Below, piece after piece: positions 1 to 7,844 of a DNA stretch of 18,237 bases. The notes beneath the pieces are model-generated. The model saw only the letters and a list, made by a program, of their open reading frames with translations, was not told the origin of the DNA and ran no database searches. Origin of the DNA: JAWLEV01 sp046538105 (GTDB lineage: Bacteria > Chloroflexota > Anaerolineae > UBA1429). The DNA is taken from contig JBKHJO010000049.1 of assembly GCA_046538105.1 (NCBI GenBank), positions 1-18,237 of the forward strand, written 5' to 3'. Each line of letters opens with the position of its first letter. Within the stretch, counting starts at the first letter, position 1. Made by a program: the position numbers and the translations under genes.

Positions 1-493
1 CGAGATACAAGACCATGGGGGAATACTTCACGATGATCTGCGATTCAACGGCTTCCACCAAATCCCCAAAACCGTGATTTGTAAGCCCAGGAAACATATG
101 ATATATTCCATTGTTGCGGCTTTTTTCGCGGCACCATAGTATAGTGGTATGTCATAGCCCGAATTGATGTGAACGTGGCGGAATTGCGACTCGATGAGAA
201 GCACACACACCAATCCTACACTTTGTCCGATCCTTGTTACCCTTTCCTCTTTCCGATTCACGCCAAGTCTTTGTTCGCAAAAGGCTATATACATTCCTCA
301 AAAACTCTCTCGCCTCATGGGAACGATCTGCCCTTTTACAGGCAAAAAGGCATCGGGAGTTGAGGATGTCGACACCACAGCACGATGTATCTTTCACGTC
401 TTTCGCTCTTCTGGAAAGACTGAGAGCCTGTTCCCCAAAGAGCATCTAGCACTGCACTGAGATATGACTGTAGAGAGACAAGGAGAACGCGGC
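1..493. other. Upstream stretch with no recognisable gene
   Basis: About 490 bases before the ATPase hold several short open frames on both strands. None has a good ribosome binding site, a recognisable domain or a protein-like composition. I see no complete tRNA, no convincing hairpin with a T-tract and no promoter with both hexamers at proper spacing. The ATPase promoter probably lies here but I cannot place it. The left window edge may also cut off regulatory sequence of an unseen neighbour. Confidence 0.5.
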
Positions 494-3298
494 ATGTGGC
501 ACACAAAGAGTCCGGAGCAGGTCGCCGAGGATCTGGACACGTCCCTCACCAAGGGGCTTTCCGAGGAGGAGGCGCAGCGGCGACTGGAGCAGCACGGTCC
601 CAACCAGCTTAAGGAGCGCCCGCGGCCAGGCTTCCTGACACGCCTCTGGGGCCAGTTGAACGATTTCTTGATCTTGATCCTCATCGTCGCCGCCATCCTC
701 TCCGGCTTTCTCGGCTGGAATGAGTTCAGACATACCGGTGAGATGACCGAATTCGTGGATGCCATCGCCATCATGACCATCGTGGTACTGAATGCCATCC
801 TGGGCATGGTACAAGAGGGCAAGGCCGAGGAAGCTCTGGCCGCCCTCAAGGAGATGGCCTCTCCAGAGGCAACCGTCATTCGCGATGGACGCCAACGGGA
901 TATCCCGGCCTCTGAAATAGTGCCCGGGGATCTGGTAATGCTTAATACCGGAGACTATGTACCGGCGGATGTCCGCCTTGTACAGGGGGTTAACCTGCGC
1001 ATCCAGGAGGCCTCGCTGACGGGCGAGTCGGTACCCGTGGAAAAATACGTCGAGGACGAGGTGCCGGAGGATGCCGGCCTGGGTGACCGACATAACTGCG
1101 GTTACATGAGCACCACCATCACCTATGGTCGTGGCCAGGGCATCGTCTATGCCACCGGCATGGACACCGAGATCGGCAAGATCGCCGAGATGATCCAGTC
1201 CACCGAGGACGATATGACGCCTTTGCAGCTGAAACTGGAGCAGTTGGGTAAATGGCTGGGCATCGCCAGTTTGGCCATATGTGCCGCAGTCGGTGGCATC
1301 GGCATCGTCCGTGATACAGAACTCGGCATCCTCGTCACCCAGGGAATGGGACCCTATTTCTCCCAGTCCTTTGATACCATTATCGAGATGTTCATGGTGG
1401 CGGTAAGCCTGGCCATCGCTGCCGTGCCCGAGGGGCTTCCGGCCGTCGTCACCATCTGCCTGGCCCTGGGCATGCAGCGCATGGTTGAGCGCCATGCCCT
1501 CATCCGTCAACTCCCCGCCGTGGAAACCCTGGGATCCGCTAGCATCATCTGCTCGGATAAGACGGGCACCCTCACGCAGAACGAGATGACGGTCACCCAC
1601 ATCTACGCCGATGACACGCTGATCCACGCCAGCGGAAGGGGATACGAACCCCATGGTTCATTCCACATCGATGACGAGGAGATCGATCCCCAGAATTACC
1701 CCGGCCTGGCCAGGATGGCCAGGGCCGCTGCACTGTGCAACGATGCCCAAATAGTATCCCCGGAGGAGGGGGAAGATCCCTGGTCCCTGATTGGAGATCC
1801 CACCGAGGGGGCCCTGGTCGTCATGGCGGCCAAGATGGGTTATCAGAAGGATGCCCTCGAGGAGGAATACCCCCGCGTCGACGAGGTGCCCTTTGACTCC
1901 AAGCGTAAACGCATGTCGACGGTCAATCGCTTGCCCGACGGCTCCTACGACGCCTACATCAAGGGGGCACCGGATATCATGCTCGACCTCTGCGATCGCA
2001 TCTATGTAAAAGACCAGGTCGAGCCTCTGACCCCGGAGCGCCGTGAACAGATTCTGAAGATGAATAGCGAACTGGCCTCTCAGGCCCTGCGCGTGCTGGC
2101 CATGGCCTACCGGCCGCTGGCAGAGAAACCGGCCAGCGCTAACGCCGACGACATCGAGCAAAATATGATCTTCCTCGGTCTGGCTGGCATGATCGATCCG
2201 GCCCGGCCCGAGGTGCGAGACGCCATCGTCCGCGCCCGAAACGCCAGTATCGGAACGGCCATGGTCACCGGAGACTATGAGGCTACGGCCGTTGCCATCG
2301 CCAAAGAGCTCAACCTGCTCGACGGCGACGGCGATCTGGAAAGACGCGTCCTTTCCGGGCGAAATCTGGATCGCCTCTCCGACGAGGAACTGGAGGAGCG
2401 GGCGGAGGACGTCGTCGTTTATGCCCGCGTGTCGCCAGAGCACAAGGTGCGTATCGTGGATGCCCATAAAAAGCGCGGTCACGTGGTGGCCATGACGGGC
2501 GATGGCGTGAACGATGCCCCCGCCCTCAAACGTGCCAGCATCGGCGTGGCCATGGGCATCACGGGCACAGACGTCTCCAAAGAGACCGCCGATATGGTGC
2601 TCACCGACGATAACTATGCCTCCATCGTCTCCGCCGTCGAGGAGGGGCGGATCATCTTCTCCAACATCCGCAAGTTCGTCTACTATCTCCTGTCCTGCAA
2701 TATGGCCGAGATCATGATCCTTTTCCTGTCCATGATCCTCAATTGGCCGCTGCCCCTCACCGCGCTACAGATACTGGTGCTCAACCTGGTTACCGACGGC
2801 GCGCCAGCCCTCGCCCTGGGTATGGAGAAAGGAACCCCCGGTATCATGGATCGTCCCCCGCGTCCCCTCGAAGAACCCATCATCAACGGGGCGATGATCG
2901 GAGGGACCGTGGTCCAGACGATAGCCAAGACGTTTGGTGTGCTCCTTGCTTTCAGGCTCGGCCTGAGCATTTTTGACGAACTCATACACGCCCAGACGTT
3001 GGCCTATGTGACCCTGAGTGGTCAGGAGTTGCTCCGGGCATACACATCTCGCTCAATACGCGTTCCAATCGCCAAATTGGGGATGTTCACCAATCGCTGG
3101 ATGCAGTGGGCGGTATTCGGCTCCCTGGGCGTGCTCATGCTGACCGTCTACGTCCCCGGGCTGAATACCGAGGTGTTCGGCACTGTACCTATGCTGGCAA
3201 AAGATTGGCTGATTCTAGTCCCCCTCATGCTGCTCCCGCCTGTTGCTGACGAGCTACGCAAGTACGCAATCCTGTGGTGGGAGAACCGCCAGGCATAG
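494..3298 (+). CDS. P-type Ca2+-transporting ATPase (type IIA, SERCA-like)
   Basis: A 934-aa membrane pump that hydrolyses ATP to export a cation, most likely Ca2+. Visible in order: N-terminal cation-ATPase domain, M1-M2 (about 55-110), actuator domain with TGES (176-179), PEGLP in M4 (312-316), phosphorylation motif DKTGT with catalytic D355, KGAPD in the nucleotide domain (490-494), TGDGVND hinge (668-674), then M5-M10. Residues aligning by eye with SERCA Ca2+ ligands are kept: E313 (M4), N736 and E739 (M5), N764/T767/D768 in NLVTDG (M6), E845 (M8). Length is normal for the family. The ATG at 494 was chosen over the in-frame ATG at 464 because AAGGAG (480-485) sits 8 nt before it. It appears monocistronic and convergent with the next gene. 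Ca2+ specificity is inferred; Mn2+ or another cation is possible. Confidence 0.93.
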   Translation: MWHTKSPEQVAEDLDTSLTKGLSEEEAQRRLEQHGPNQLKERPRPGFLTRLWGQLNDFLILILIVAAILSGFLGWNEFRHTGEMTEFVDAIAIMTIVVLNAILGMVQEGKAEEALAALKEMASPEATVIRDGRQRDIPASEIVPGDLVMLNTGDYVPADVRLVQGVNLRIQEASLTGESVPVEKYVEDEVPEDAGLGDRHNCGYMSTTITYGRGQGIVYATGMDTEIGKIAEMIQSTEDDMTPLQLKLEQLGKWLGIASLAICAAVGGIGIVRDTELGILVTQGMGPYFSQSFDTIIEMFMVAVSLAIAAVPEGLPAVVTICLALGMQRMVERHALIRQLPAVETLGSASIICSDKTGTLTQNEMTVTHIYADDTLIHASGRGYEPHGSFHIDDEEIDPQNYPGLARMARAAALCNDAQIVSPEEGEDPWSLIGDPTEGALVVMAAKMGYQKDALEEEYPRVDEVPFDSKRKRMSTVNRLPDGSYDAYIKGAPDIMLDLCDRIYVKDQVEPLTPERREQILKMNSELASQALRVLAMAYRPLAEKPASANADDIEQNMIFLGLAGMIDPARPEVRDAIVRARNASIGTAMVTGDYEATAVAIAKELNLLDGDGDLERRVLSGRNLDRLSDEELEERAEDVVVYARVSPEHKVRIVDAHKKRGHVVAMTGDGVNDAPALKRASIGVAMGITGTDVSKETADMVLTDDNYASIVSAVEEGRIIFSNIRKFVYYLLSCNMAEIMILFLSMILNWPLPLTALQILVLNLVTDGAPALALGMEKGTPGIMDRPPRPLEEPIINGAMIGGTVVQTIAKTFGVLLAFRLGLSIFDELIHAQTLAYVTLSGQELLRAYTSRSIRVPIAKLGMFTNRWMQWAVFGSLGVLMLTVYVPGLNTEVFGTVPMLAKDWLILVPLMLLPPVADELRKYAILWWENRQA

Positions 3299-3321
3299 TC
3301 CGGAGGCTATCATAGAGAAAA

Positions 3322-3349
3322 GAGGGGCAACTCATCCGAGTTGCCCCTC
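3322..3349 (-). terminator. Intrinsic terminator for the minus-strand FAD dehydrogenase
   Basis: A perfect 12-bp inverted repeat (GAGGGGCAACTC / GAGTTGCCCCTC) with a 4-nt loop. Read on the minus strand it is followed by TTTTCTCT, so it mainly suits the gene ending at 3417. The plus side lacks a T-tract, although the stem may still help end ATPase transcription. Confidence 0.8.
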
Positions 3350-3393
3350 CTGCTACATCTCCACGCAGCGGGAAGATGAACAGGGCTGACGGC

Positions 3394-3415
3394 CGGGCCC
3401 GGGAAGCCCGTTTTT
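3394..3415 (+). terminator. Intrinsic terminator for the Ca2+ ATPase
   Basis: CGGGC (3394-3398), 7-nt loop, GCCCG (3406-3410), then TTTTT (3411-3415) on the plus strand. The T-tract directly abuts the stop codon of the opposing gene at 3417-3419. The stem is short but entirely G/C. Confidence 0.6.
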
Positions 3416-3416
3416 C

Positions 3417-4769
3417 TCACCCCCCCGCCTCCTCCATCATCCCCCGGGCGGCGATGGTTCCCGTCGCTGCCGCGCCCCCAATACCCCGCGAGATGCCTGC
3501 ACCATCTCCGGCCACCCACAGCCCATGAATATCGGTCTGCAACGTATGGTCCGTATGCGGTCGGGTGGCATAGCGTTTCATCTCCAGGGCGTACAACAGA
3601 GTACGATCCGCATCCAGACCCGGGATGATCTCCGCCAACATCTCCAGTCCCTCCAGCAGATTGGTGACGATGCGATGTGGCAGCGCCATGGCAATATCGC
3701 CGGGCGTGACGTCGGCGAGGGTGGGCACCACATCCCCGGGACTCTTCCGAAGCCTTCCCCAGGTTGAACGGCGATGCCGCCGCATGTCTCCCAAACTCTG
3801 CAGGATCGGCTTTCCCCCGCCAATGGTGGTGGCCAATTGGGCGATGGAGATGCCATAGGCTGTCGTGCTCTCGATGGGCTCCGTCAGGTTGATGCTGGTC
3901 AACAGGGCGAAATTCGTGTTCTCCGACTGCTTGCCCTTTAGAGCGTGTCCGTTCACCCCCACCACATCCTCCTCGTCGTAGACCTCCTTCACGACAAAAC
4001 CCTGGGGAGAGACACAGAAGGTTCTCACCTTGTCATCATATGTGGGAGTACGAATGTAAAACTTGGGGTCATAACAGACATCCACCACCTCCTCCATGAC
4101 GATGGCCGGCACCTCTACCCGCACCCCCACATCGATGGGATTGTAGATGATAGGTACTCCATGCCTCTGAACAACCTCCCGTACCCATTCGCTGCCCACC
4201 CTTCCCGGCGCCAGCAGCACGTAATCCGCCTCCACAAACTCGCCATTCTCTAAAAAGACCCCCTCGACCTCCCCATTCCTACAGGAGACACCGGCAACTC
4301 TGGTTTCAAAGTGGAACGTCACCCCCCTCTCACGCAGGTCGTCTCCGAACTCTTGAACCAGGCGCGTGAGATGGTCGGAGCCGATATGGGCCTGTCGTAT
4401 GGGAAGGAACCTGACGCCGCATTCGGCTGCCCGCCTTTCCAACTCTCGTGTCCGGTCGTCATCCGTCGGAATAACCTCCACCCCGTACTGAGCCAGCACC
4501 GCTTCGATAGAATCCACCAGTTGCCACGCCTCATCCTCTTCAAAGAATTCGTAAAGGTCACCCCCCACTTGGGGATGAAAGTTGACCTTTCCATCGGAAA
4601 AGGTCCCCGATCCCCCTAAACCATGCAGGAGATCAAAGGGATCGGCACGGTCCCGCTCCGACACCTCTTTGCCCATATCAAATACCACCACCTCGAACTC
4701 GCCCTCGCGAGCAAGGGCATGAGCCGCAAAAAGCCCTGCCGGCCCCGCCCCCACAATGACTACTTTCAT
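3417..4769 (-). CDS. FAD-dependent dehydrogenase (COG2509-type, NAD(P)/FAD-dependent oxidoreductase)
   Basis: A 450-aa soluble flavoprotein. It opens with a Rossmann FAD-binding fold (GAGPAG, residues 7-12), then GGSGTFSDGK (52-61), a segment I associate with COG2509-type uncharacterised FAD dehydrogenases. It ends with a second FAD-contacting block GLWVAGDGAG (416-425) followed by a glycine- and alanine-rich helix. The substrate is unknown; family members are annotated only as FAD-dependent dehydrogenases. The ATG at 4769 was chosen over one 32 codons upstream because the Rossmann strand begins right after it and a purine-rich GGGAGGGAAAAGGG precedes it. The MgtC gene lies 85 nt upstream on the same strand, so cotranscription is plausible but unproven. 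The terminator at 3322-3349 follows. Confidence 0.85.
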   Translation of the reverse strand: MKVVIVGAGPAGLFAAHALAREGEFEVVVFDMGKEVSERDRADPFDLLHGLGGSGTFSDGKVNFHPQVGGDLYEFFEEDEAWQLVDSIEAVLAQYGVEVIPTDDDRTRELERRAAECGVRFLPIRQAHIGSDHLTRLVQEFGDDLRERGVTFHFETRVAGVSCRNGEVEGVFLENGEFVEADYVLLAPGRVGSEWVREVVQRHGVPIIYNPIDVGVRVEVPAIVMEEVVDVCYDPKFYIRTPTYDDKVRTFCVSPQGFVVKEVYDEEDVVGVNGHALKGKQSENTNFALLTSINLTEPIESTTAYGISIAQLATTIGGGKPILQSLGDMRRHRRSTWGRLRKSPGDVVPTLADVTPGDIAMALPHRIVTNLLEGLEMLAEIIPGLDADRTLLYALEMKRYATRPHTDHTLQTDIHGLWVAGDGAGISRGIGGAAATGTIAARGMMEEAGG

Positions 4770-4854
4770 CCCTTTTCCCTCCCTGTACGCCCCTTCACCA
4801 CACACGCACACGGCGCGATGATACGCCGTCTCCTCAACATCCATCCCTCGCATC

Positions 4855-5304
4855 TCATTCCACATCTTTATGCGAACTCAACCAGCGATCCTCAAGTTTA
4901 TCAAGCCACCTTAGCGTGACAAACACCAATATGCTGCCCAGAATGGCCAAATAGTAAAGACCCAACCCCACGCCAAAGCCCACTGCAGCGGCGGCCCATA
5001 CAGCGGCTGCCGTGGTCAACCCGCGCACCGTGCCTTCCGAGCGCATAATCAAGCCAGCACCAAGAAAGCCCACACCCCCTGCAAGGCCAGACATGAGCCG
5101 TCCCACGTCCACATCGCTGGTCCAGGCCCCCTCTCCCGTGGAGGCCAGCGCCACCGCGAGCACATAGATGCAGGAGGCCAGGCAGACCAGAATGATGGTC
5201 CTCAATCCCGCAGGCTTGTTCTCTACCTCGCGCTCCAAGCCAATCAGCCCTCCCAAAAACATGGCCAGAAGCATCTTCAGTGTGATCTCGATCCAACCAG
5301 ACAT
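4855..5304 (-). CDS. MgtC/SapB family inner-membrane protein
   Basis: A 149-aa hydrophobic protein with four to five predicted membrane helices. Family hallmarks are LGGLIGLERE at the end of TM1 (about 17-26), PAGLRT (31-36), and the DVGR...GVGFLGAGLIMR block followed by VRGLTTAAAVWAAA. Members are linked to Mg2+ limitation, acid tolerance and membrane-ATPase regulation; the exact role here is unknown. This is the short form without the C-terminal cytoplasmic domain seen in Salmonella MgtC. The ATG at 5304 follows GGAGGAGGT very closely and the N-terminus then matches the family. An in-frame ATG nine codons upstream is possible but has a weaker site. The nearby Ca2+ ATPase is suggestive only and is not in the same operon. 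Confidence 0.88.
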   Translation of the reverse strand: MSGWIEITLKMLLAMFLGGLIGLEREVENKPAGLRTIILVCLASCIYVLAVALASTGEGAWTSDVDVGRLMSGLAGGVGFLGAGLIMRSEGTVRGLTTAAAVWAAAAVGFGVGLGLYYLAILGSILVFVTLRWLDKLEDRWLSSHKDVE

Positions 5305-5415
5305 ACCTCCTCCACTCCCTCTGTTGATCATTCCCTAGGGGATATGACGATGCGCCGATTTGCACCGTCTTCCCAGACCACCTAGAATTGCAACGCTATA
5401 GCCGACGGATAAATG

Positions 5416-5444
5416 CATACTCAGAATATGAAATCCTGTATAGT
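5416..5444 (+). promoter_or_regulatory. Possible weak promoter for the Gfo/Idh/MocA gene
   Basis: TATAGT (5439-5444) is a good -10 candidate about 30 nt before the GTG start. The hexamer 17 bp upstream (CATACT) is a poor -35. It overlaps the opposing MgtC promoter, so the two transcripts may compete. Confidence 0.25.
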
Positions 5445-5451
5445 ACGTCAA
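5423..5451 (-). promoter_or_regulatory. Putative sigma-70 promoter for the MgtC gene
   Basis: On the minus strand, TTGACG (5451-5446), a 17-bp spacer, then TATTCT (5428-5423). The predicted start is near 5416, giving a leader of roughly 110 nt before the ATG at 5304. The spacing is ideal; the -10 hexamer is only a 4/6 match. Confidence 0.5.
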
Positions 5452-5472
5452 GTGTAGAAACAAGGAGGTATC

Positions 5473-6459
5473 GTGTCCAAGATAGGGGTTATCCAGGTAG
5501 GTGTAGGTGGCATGGGGCAGACGTGGCTGAGAACCGTGGCAGCCTCCGACAAAGTGGAATATGTGGCTTGGGTTGATGTGGATGAGCAGGCGCTAAAGGA
5601 GAAATGTGAAGCATACGATTTCAGTCCCCTTCACTGCTACACCTCTTTGCAGGAGGCATTGCAAAAGGAAAGGGCCCAGGGCTTGATCAACGTGACGCCG
5701 CCACAGTACCACAAAGAGATCTCCTGCACTGCCCTCAAGGCGGGACTGCACGTGCTATCTGAAAAACCCCTCGCCGATTCCATGGCCTCCGCCATCGACA
5801 TCGTCGAATGTGCCGAGGAGGCGGGAACGATCCTCATGGTAGCCCAGAACTATCGCTACCGGGACGTCATCGCCACCCTGCGGAAGACGGTCTCCTCTGG
5901 CCGCTATGGGGACGCGGGGCAGGTACAGGTGAGTTTCTTCAAGGGGCCCCACTTTGGCGGCTTTCGGGAGGAGATGGACCATCCCCTCATCATCGACATG
6001 TCCATCCACCACTTTGACCTGATGCGCCACATCCTGAACGCCGATCCACAAACGATAAGGGGCCATGCCTGGAATCCTCCGTGGAGTTGGTTCGCCGGCG
6101 ACGCCTCTGCTTGCCTCTTTTTCGAATTCGAGGACGGGCTCTCCGTTGTCTACAATGGCAGTTGGTGTAGCACGGGCGCAGAGACGTCGTGGAACGGCGA
6201 CTGGCGTATCGAATGCCAGCACGGTGTCATCCTCTCCCGTGACGACGCGGTCTATGCCGCAAACACGGGGAATCCCCTGGAAAGGATCGCCAACAAGGAG
6301 CAAGAACTCTCGAATCAGGCCTACCTGCTCCACGAATTCTACGAGGCCGTGACCCGGGGGACCCTCCCCGGCACCCATGGTCGGGACAATCTAAAGAGCC
6401 TGGGCATGGTCTTTGGAGCCGTGGAGGCCGTGCGCACGAAAAGAGTCATAGAACTCTAG
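5473..6459 (+). CDS. Gfo/Idh/MocA family NAD(P)-dependent oxidoreductase
   Basis: A 328-aa soluble dehydrogenase. It has an N-terminal Rossmann fold with GVGGMG (10-15), an acidic D35/D37 region after beta-2, the family EKP signature (97-99), and the active-site helix block D175...H179...D182 (IDMSIHHFDL). The family oxidises or reduces sugars, inositols and related polyols; the substrate cannot be named from sequence. Length is normal for the family. The start is GTG at 5473 with AAGGAGGT (5462-5469) just upstream. No sugar transporter or kinase adjoins it, so context gives no substrate clue. No clear terminator follows; the next gene has its own promoter 30 nt downstream. Confidence 0.88.
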   Translation: MSKIGVIQVGVGGMGQTWLRTVAASDKVEYVAWVDVDEQALKEKCEAYDFSPLHCYTSLQEALQKERAQGLINVTPPQYHKEISCTALKAGLHVLSEKPLADSMASAIDIVECAEEAGTILMVAQNYRYRDVIATLRKTVSSGRYGDAGQVQVSFFKGPHFGGFREEMDHPLIIDMSIHHFDLMRHILNADPQTIRGHAWNPPWSWFAGDASACLFFEFEDGLSVVYNGSWCSTGAETSWNGDWRIECQHGVILSRDDAVYAANTGNPLERIANKEQELSNQAYLLHEFYEAVTRGTLPGTHGRDNLKSLGMVFGAVEAVRTKRVIEL

Positions 6460-6486
6460 ACGGCTTTTCATCCCATGTGAGCACGG

Positions 6487-6495
6487 TGTTATAAT
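6487..6495 (+). promoter_or_regulatory. Extended -10 promoter for the RsmC-like methyltransferase
   Basis: TGTTATAAT is a perfect extended -10 (TG at 6487-6488, TATAAT at 6490-6495). The best -35 at 17-bp spacing is TTCATC (6467-6472), a weak match, as is tolerated by extended -10 promoters. The predicted start near 6502 leaves a leader of only about 16 nt. Confidence 0.6.
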
Positions 6496-6517
6496 TCCCA
6501 GAACATCAACCAGACCG

Positions 6518-7693
6518 ATGGAGCACGCGCAGATGGATAGAGATGAGGAGAGGATCATCAAGGCGCGCTTGGGGGGTCAACCCTTGCGCATCGCCACGCG
6601 CCCGGGATTTCCCCACTGGGGCGGGGTCAGCCCGGCCATACACCTCTTTGCGGACAATACGCGCATCTCCCAGGGGGAACACGTCCTTGTCTGCCCCTGC
6701 GGTCACGGCGCCCTGGGAGTATGGGCGGCACGTCAGACGAGAGCGGTCACCCTGCTCGATATCAACATCATCGCCATCGAGATGGCCCGGCGCACGTTGG
6801 ATCTCAACGACATACCGGGCGTGACGATCCAGGCCGCAATGCCCTCCACTCTCGCGAGCCAATTCGACGTTGTCCTGCTCCCCCTGCCCAAGGGACGCAG
6901 GTTTGCCCGCCTGCTCCTGTTACAGGCCTTCAACGCCCTGAAAAAAACGGGCAGGCTCTATCTCGCCGGCCCCAATCGAGGCGGCATAAAGAGCGTCATC
7001 GGCGACGCCGAGAAACTCTTTGGCCCGGCGGCGATATTGGCCTACAAGGGCGGTAATCGCGTCGCCCTCCTGCAAAAGGGCGACCAGCCGGATCCCCTCC
7101 CCTCCATATACCGGGAGCCAGGGATCGCTCCCCAAACGTACAGGACGTTCCAGATCGAGATAAATCGAGAGTCCTTCATCGTACACGCGCGCCCCGGCGT
7201 CTTTTCCTGGAAGGACCTTGACGCGGGAACGAGGCTGCTCTTGGAAACGATCCACATCCGCAGGACGGACCACATACTCGATATCGGATGCGGCTACGGC
7301 ATCATCGGCATCTGTGCGGCGAGACAGGCCACCAGGGGTTCCGCCACCCTGGTGGACGTGAATGTCCTGGCCTGCGATTGTGCGCAAAAGAACGTGGCCG
7401 CGAACGACATCGATCGGGCCAGGGTCGTCCTGGGAGACGTGCTCCCCCCATCCCCACAGAAGACATTCTCTCTCGTTCTGAGCAATCCCCCCTTTCATAC
7501 GGGAAACGACGTTGCCCGGGGCACCGCCAGGGCCTTTATTCACAAAGCCTTTAAATCCCTCAGACCCAAAGGGCGCCTTGTGCTGGTGGCCAACCGCTTT
7601 TTGCCCTACGATGATACCATACAAGAGGTCTTTGGATCGGTAAAGATCCTGCGCCAGACGTCCAGGTACCACGTGATGGAAGCCAGGAAATAA
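6518..7693 (+). CDS. Tandem-domain class I SAM methyltransferase (RsmC/RlmG-like)
   Basis: A 391-aa protein with two methyltransferase folds, the layout of RsmC and RlmG, which methylate guanine N2 in rRNA. The N-terminal half has a degenerate SAM region (VLVCPCGHGALG). The C-terminal half is catalytic, with motif I DIGCGYG (255-261) and the N2-guanine signature NPPFHTG (NPPF at 323-326). An rRNA target is inferred from the family; 16S versus 23S cannot be decided. The start is uncertain: ATG 6518 and ATG 6533 both lack a Shine-Dalgarno, and the predicted mRNA leader is very short. It stands alone between its own promoter and the next regulated promoter. No obvious terminator is seen in 7694-7750. 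Confidence 0.85.
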   Translation: MEHAQMDRDEERIIKARLGGQPLRIATRPGFPHWGGVSPAIHLFADNTRISQGEHVLVCPCGHGALGVWAARQTRAVTLLDINIIAIEMARRTLDLNDIPGVTIQAAMPSTLASQFDVVLLPLPKGRRFARLLLLQAFNALKKTGRLYLAGPNRGGIKSVIGDAEKLFGPAAILAYKGGNRVALLQKGDQPDPLPSIYREPGIAPQTYRTFQIEINRESFIVHARPGVFSWKDLDAGTRLLLETIHIRRTDHILDIGCGYGIIGICAARQATRGSATLVDVNVLACDCAQKNVAANDIDRARVVLGDVLPPSPQKTFSLVLSNPPFHTGNDVARGTARAFIHKAFKSLRPKGRLVLVANRFLPYDDTIQEVFGSVKILRQTSRYHVMEARK

Positions 7694-7756
7694 CCCCCAT
7701 TCCCACAGGTCGGTTGCCTCCCCACCGCCACTCAACTCTATACAGGCAAACTTATT

Positions 7757-7829
7757 ACGAATATCGTTCTTTTGTAATTAGTTATTGACGAATTTCGTAT
7801 TATATGCTATAATAGATTACGAAAGATAG
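7757..7829 (+). promoter_or_regulatory. Three ACGAA operator elements phased at 31 bp
   Basis: ACGAATATCGT (7757-7767) and ACGAATTTCGT (7788-7798) are near-identical semipalindromes. A third element sharing only the left half, ACGAAAGAT, begins at 7819. Starts at 7757, 7788 and 7819 give exactly 31 bp each, about three helical turns, so all face the same side of the DNA. The second overlaps the -35 and spacer, the third the transcription start. This arrangement suits autoregulation by the oligomeric AsnC/Lrp-type protein encoded just downstream; the regulator assignment is inferred. Confidence 0.65.
7785..7813 (+). promoter_or_regulatory. Strong sigma-70 promoter of the AsnC-REC / NuoEF island
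   Basis: TTGACG (7785-7790), 17-bp spacer, TATAAT (7808-7813), with an extended -10 TG at 7805-7806. The predicted start is near 7820, about 25 nt before the start codon. It lies in a conspicuously AT-rich island inside otherwise GC-rich sequence. Confidence 0.88.
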
Positions 7830-7844
7830 AGACAGGAGGATACT

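Noticed and set aside
131..160. tRNA-like stretch (TAGTATAGTGGTA resembles a D-arm)
   Set aside because: No matching acceptor stem, anticodon arm or T-loop (GTTCRA) follows at the right distance; the resemblance is limited to about 13 bases.
464..493. Upstream ATG giving a ten-residue-longer ATPase
   Set aside because: AAGGAG at 480-485 is placed for the ATG at 494 and the extra residues match no family N-terminus.
446..1654. Long minus-strand open frame (402 codons) antisense to the Ca2+ ATPase
   Set aside because: It mirrors the ATPase reading frame, has a histidine- and glycine-rich composition typical of antisense shadows, and no domain or ribosome binding site.
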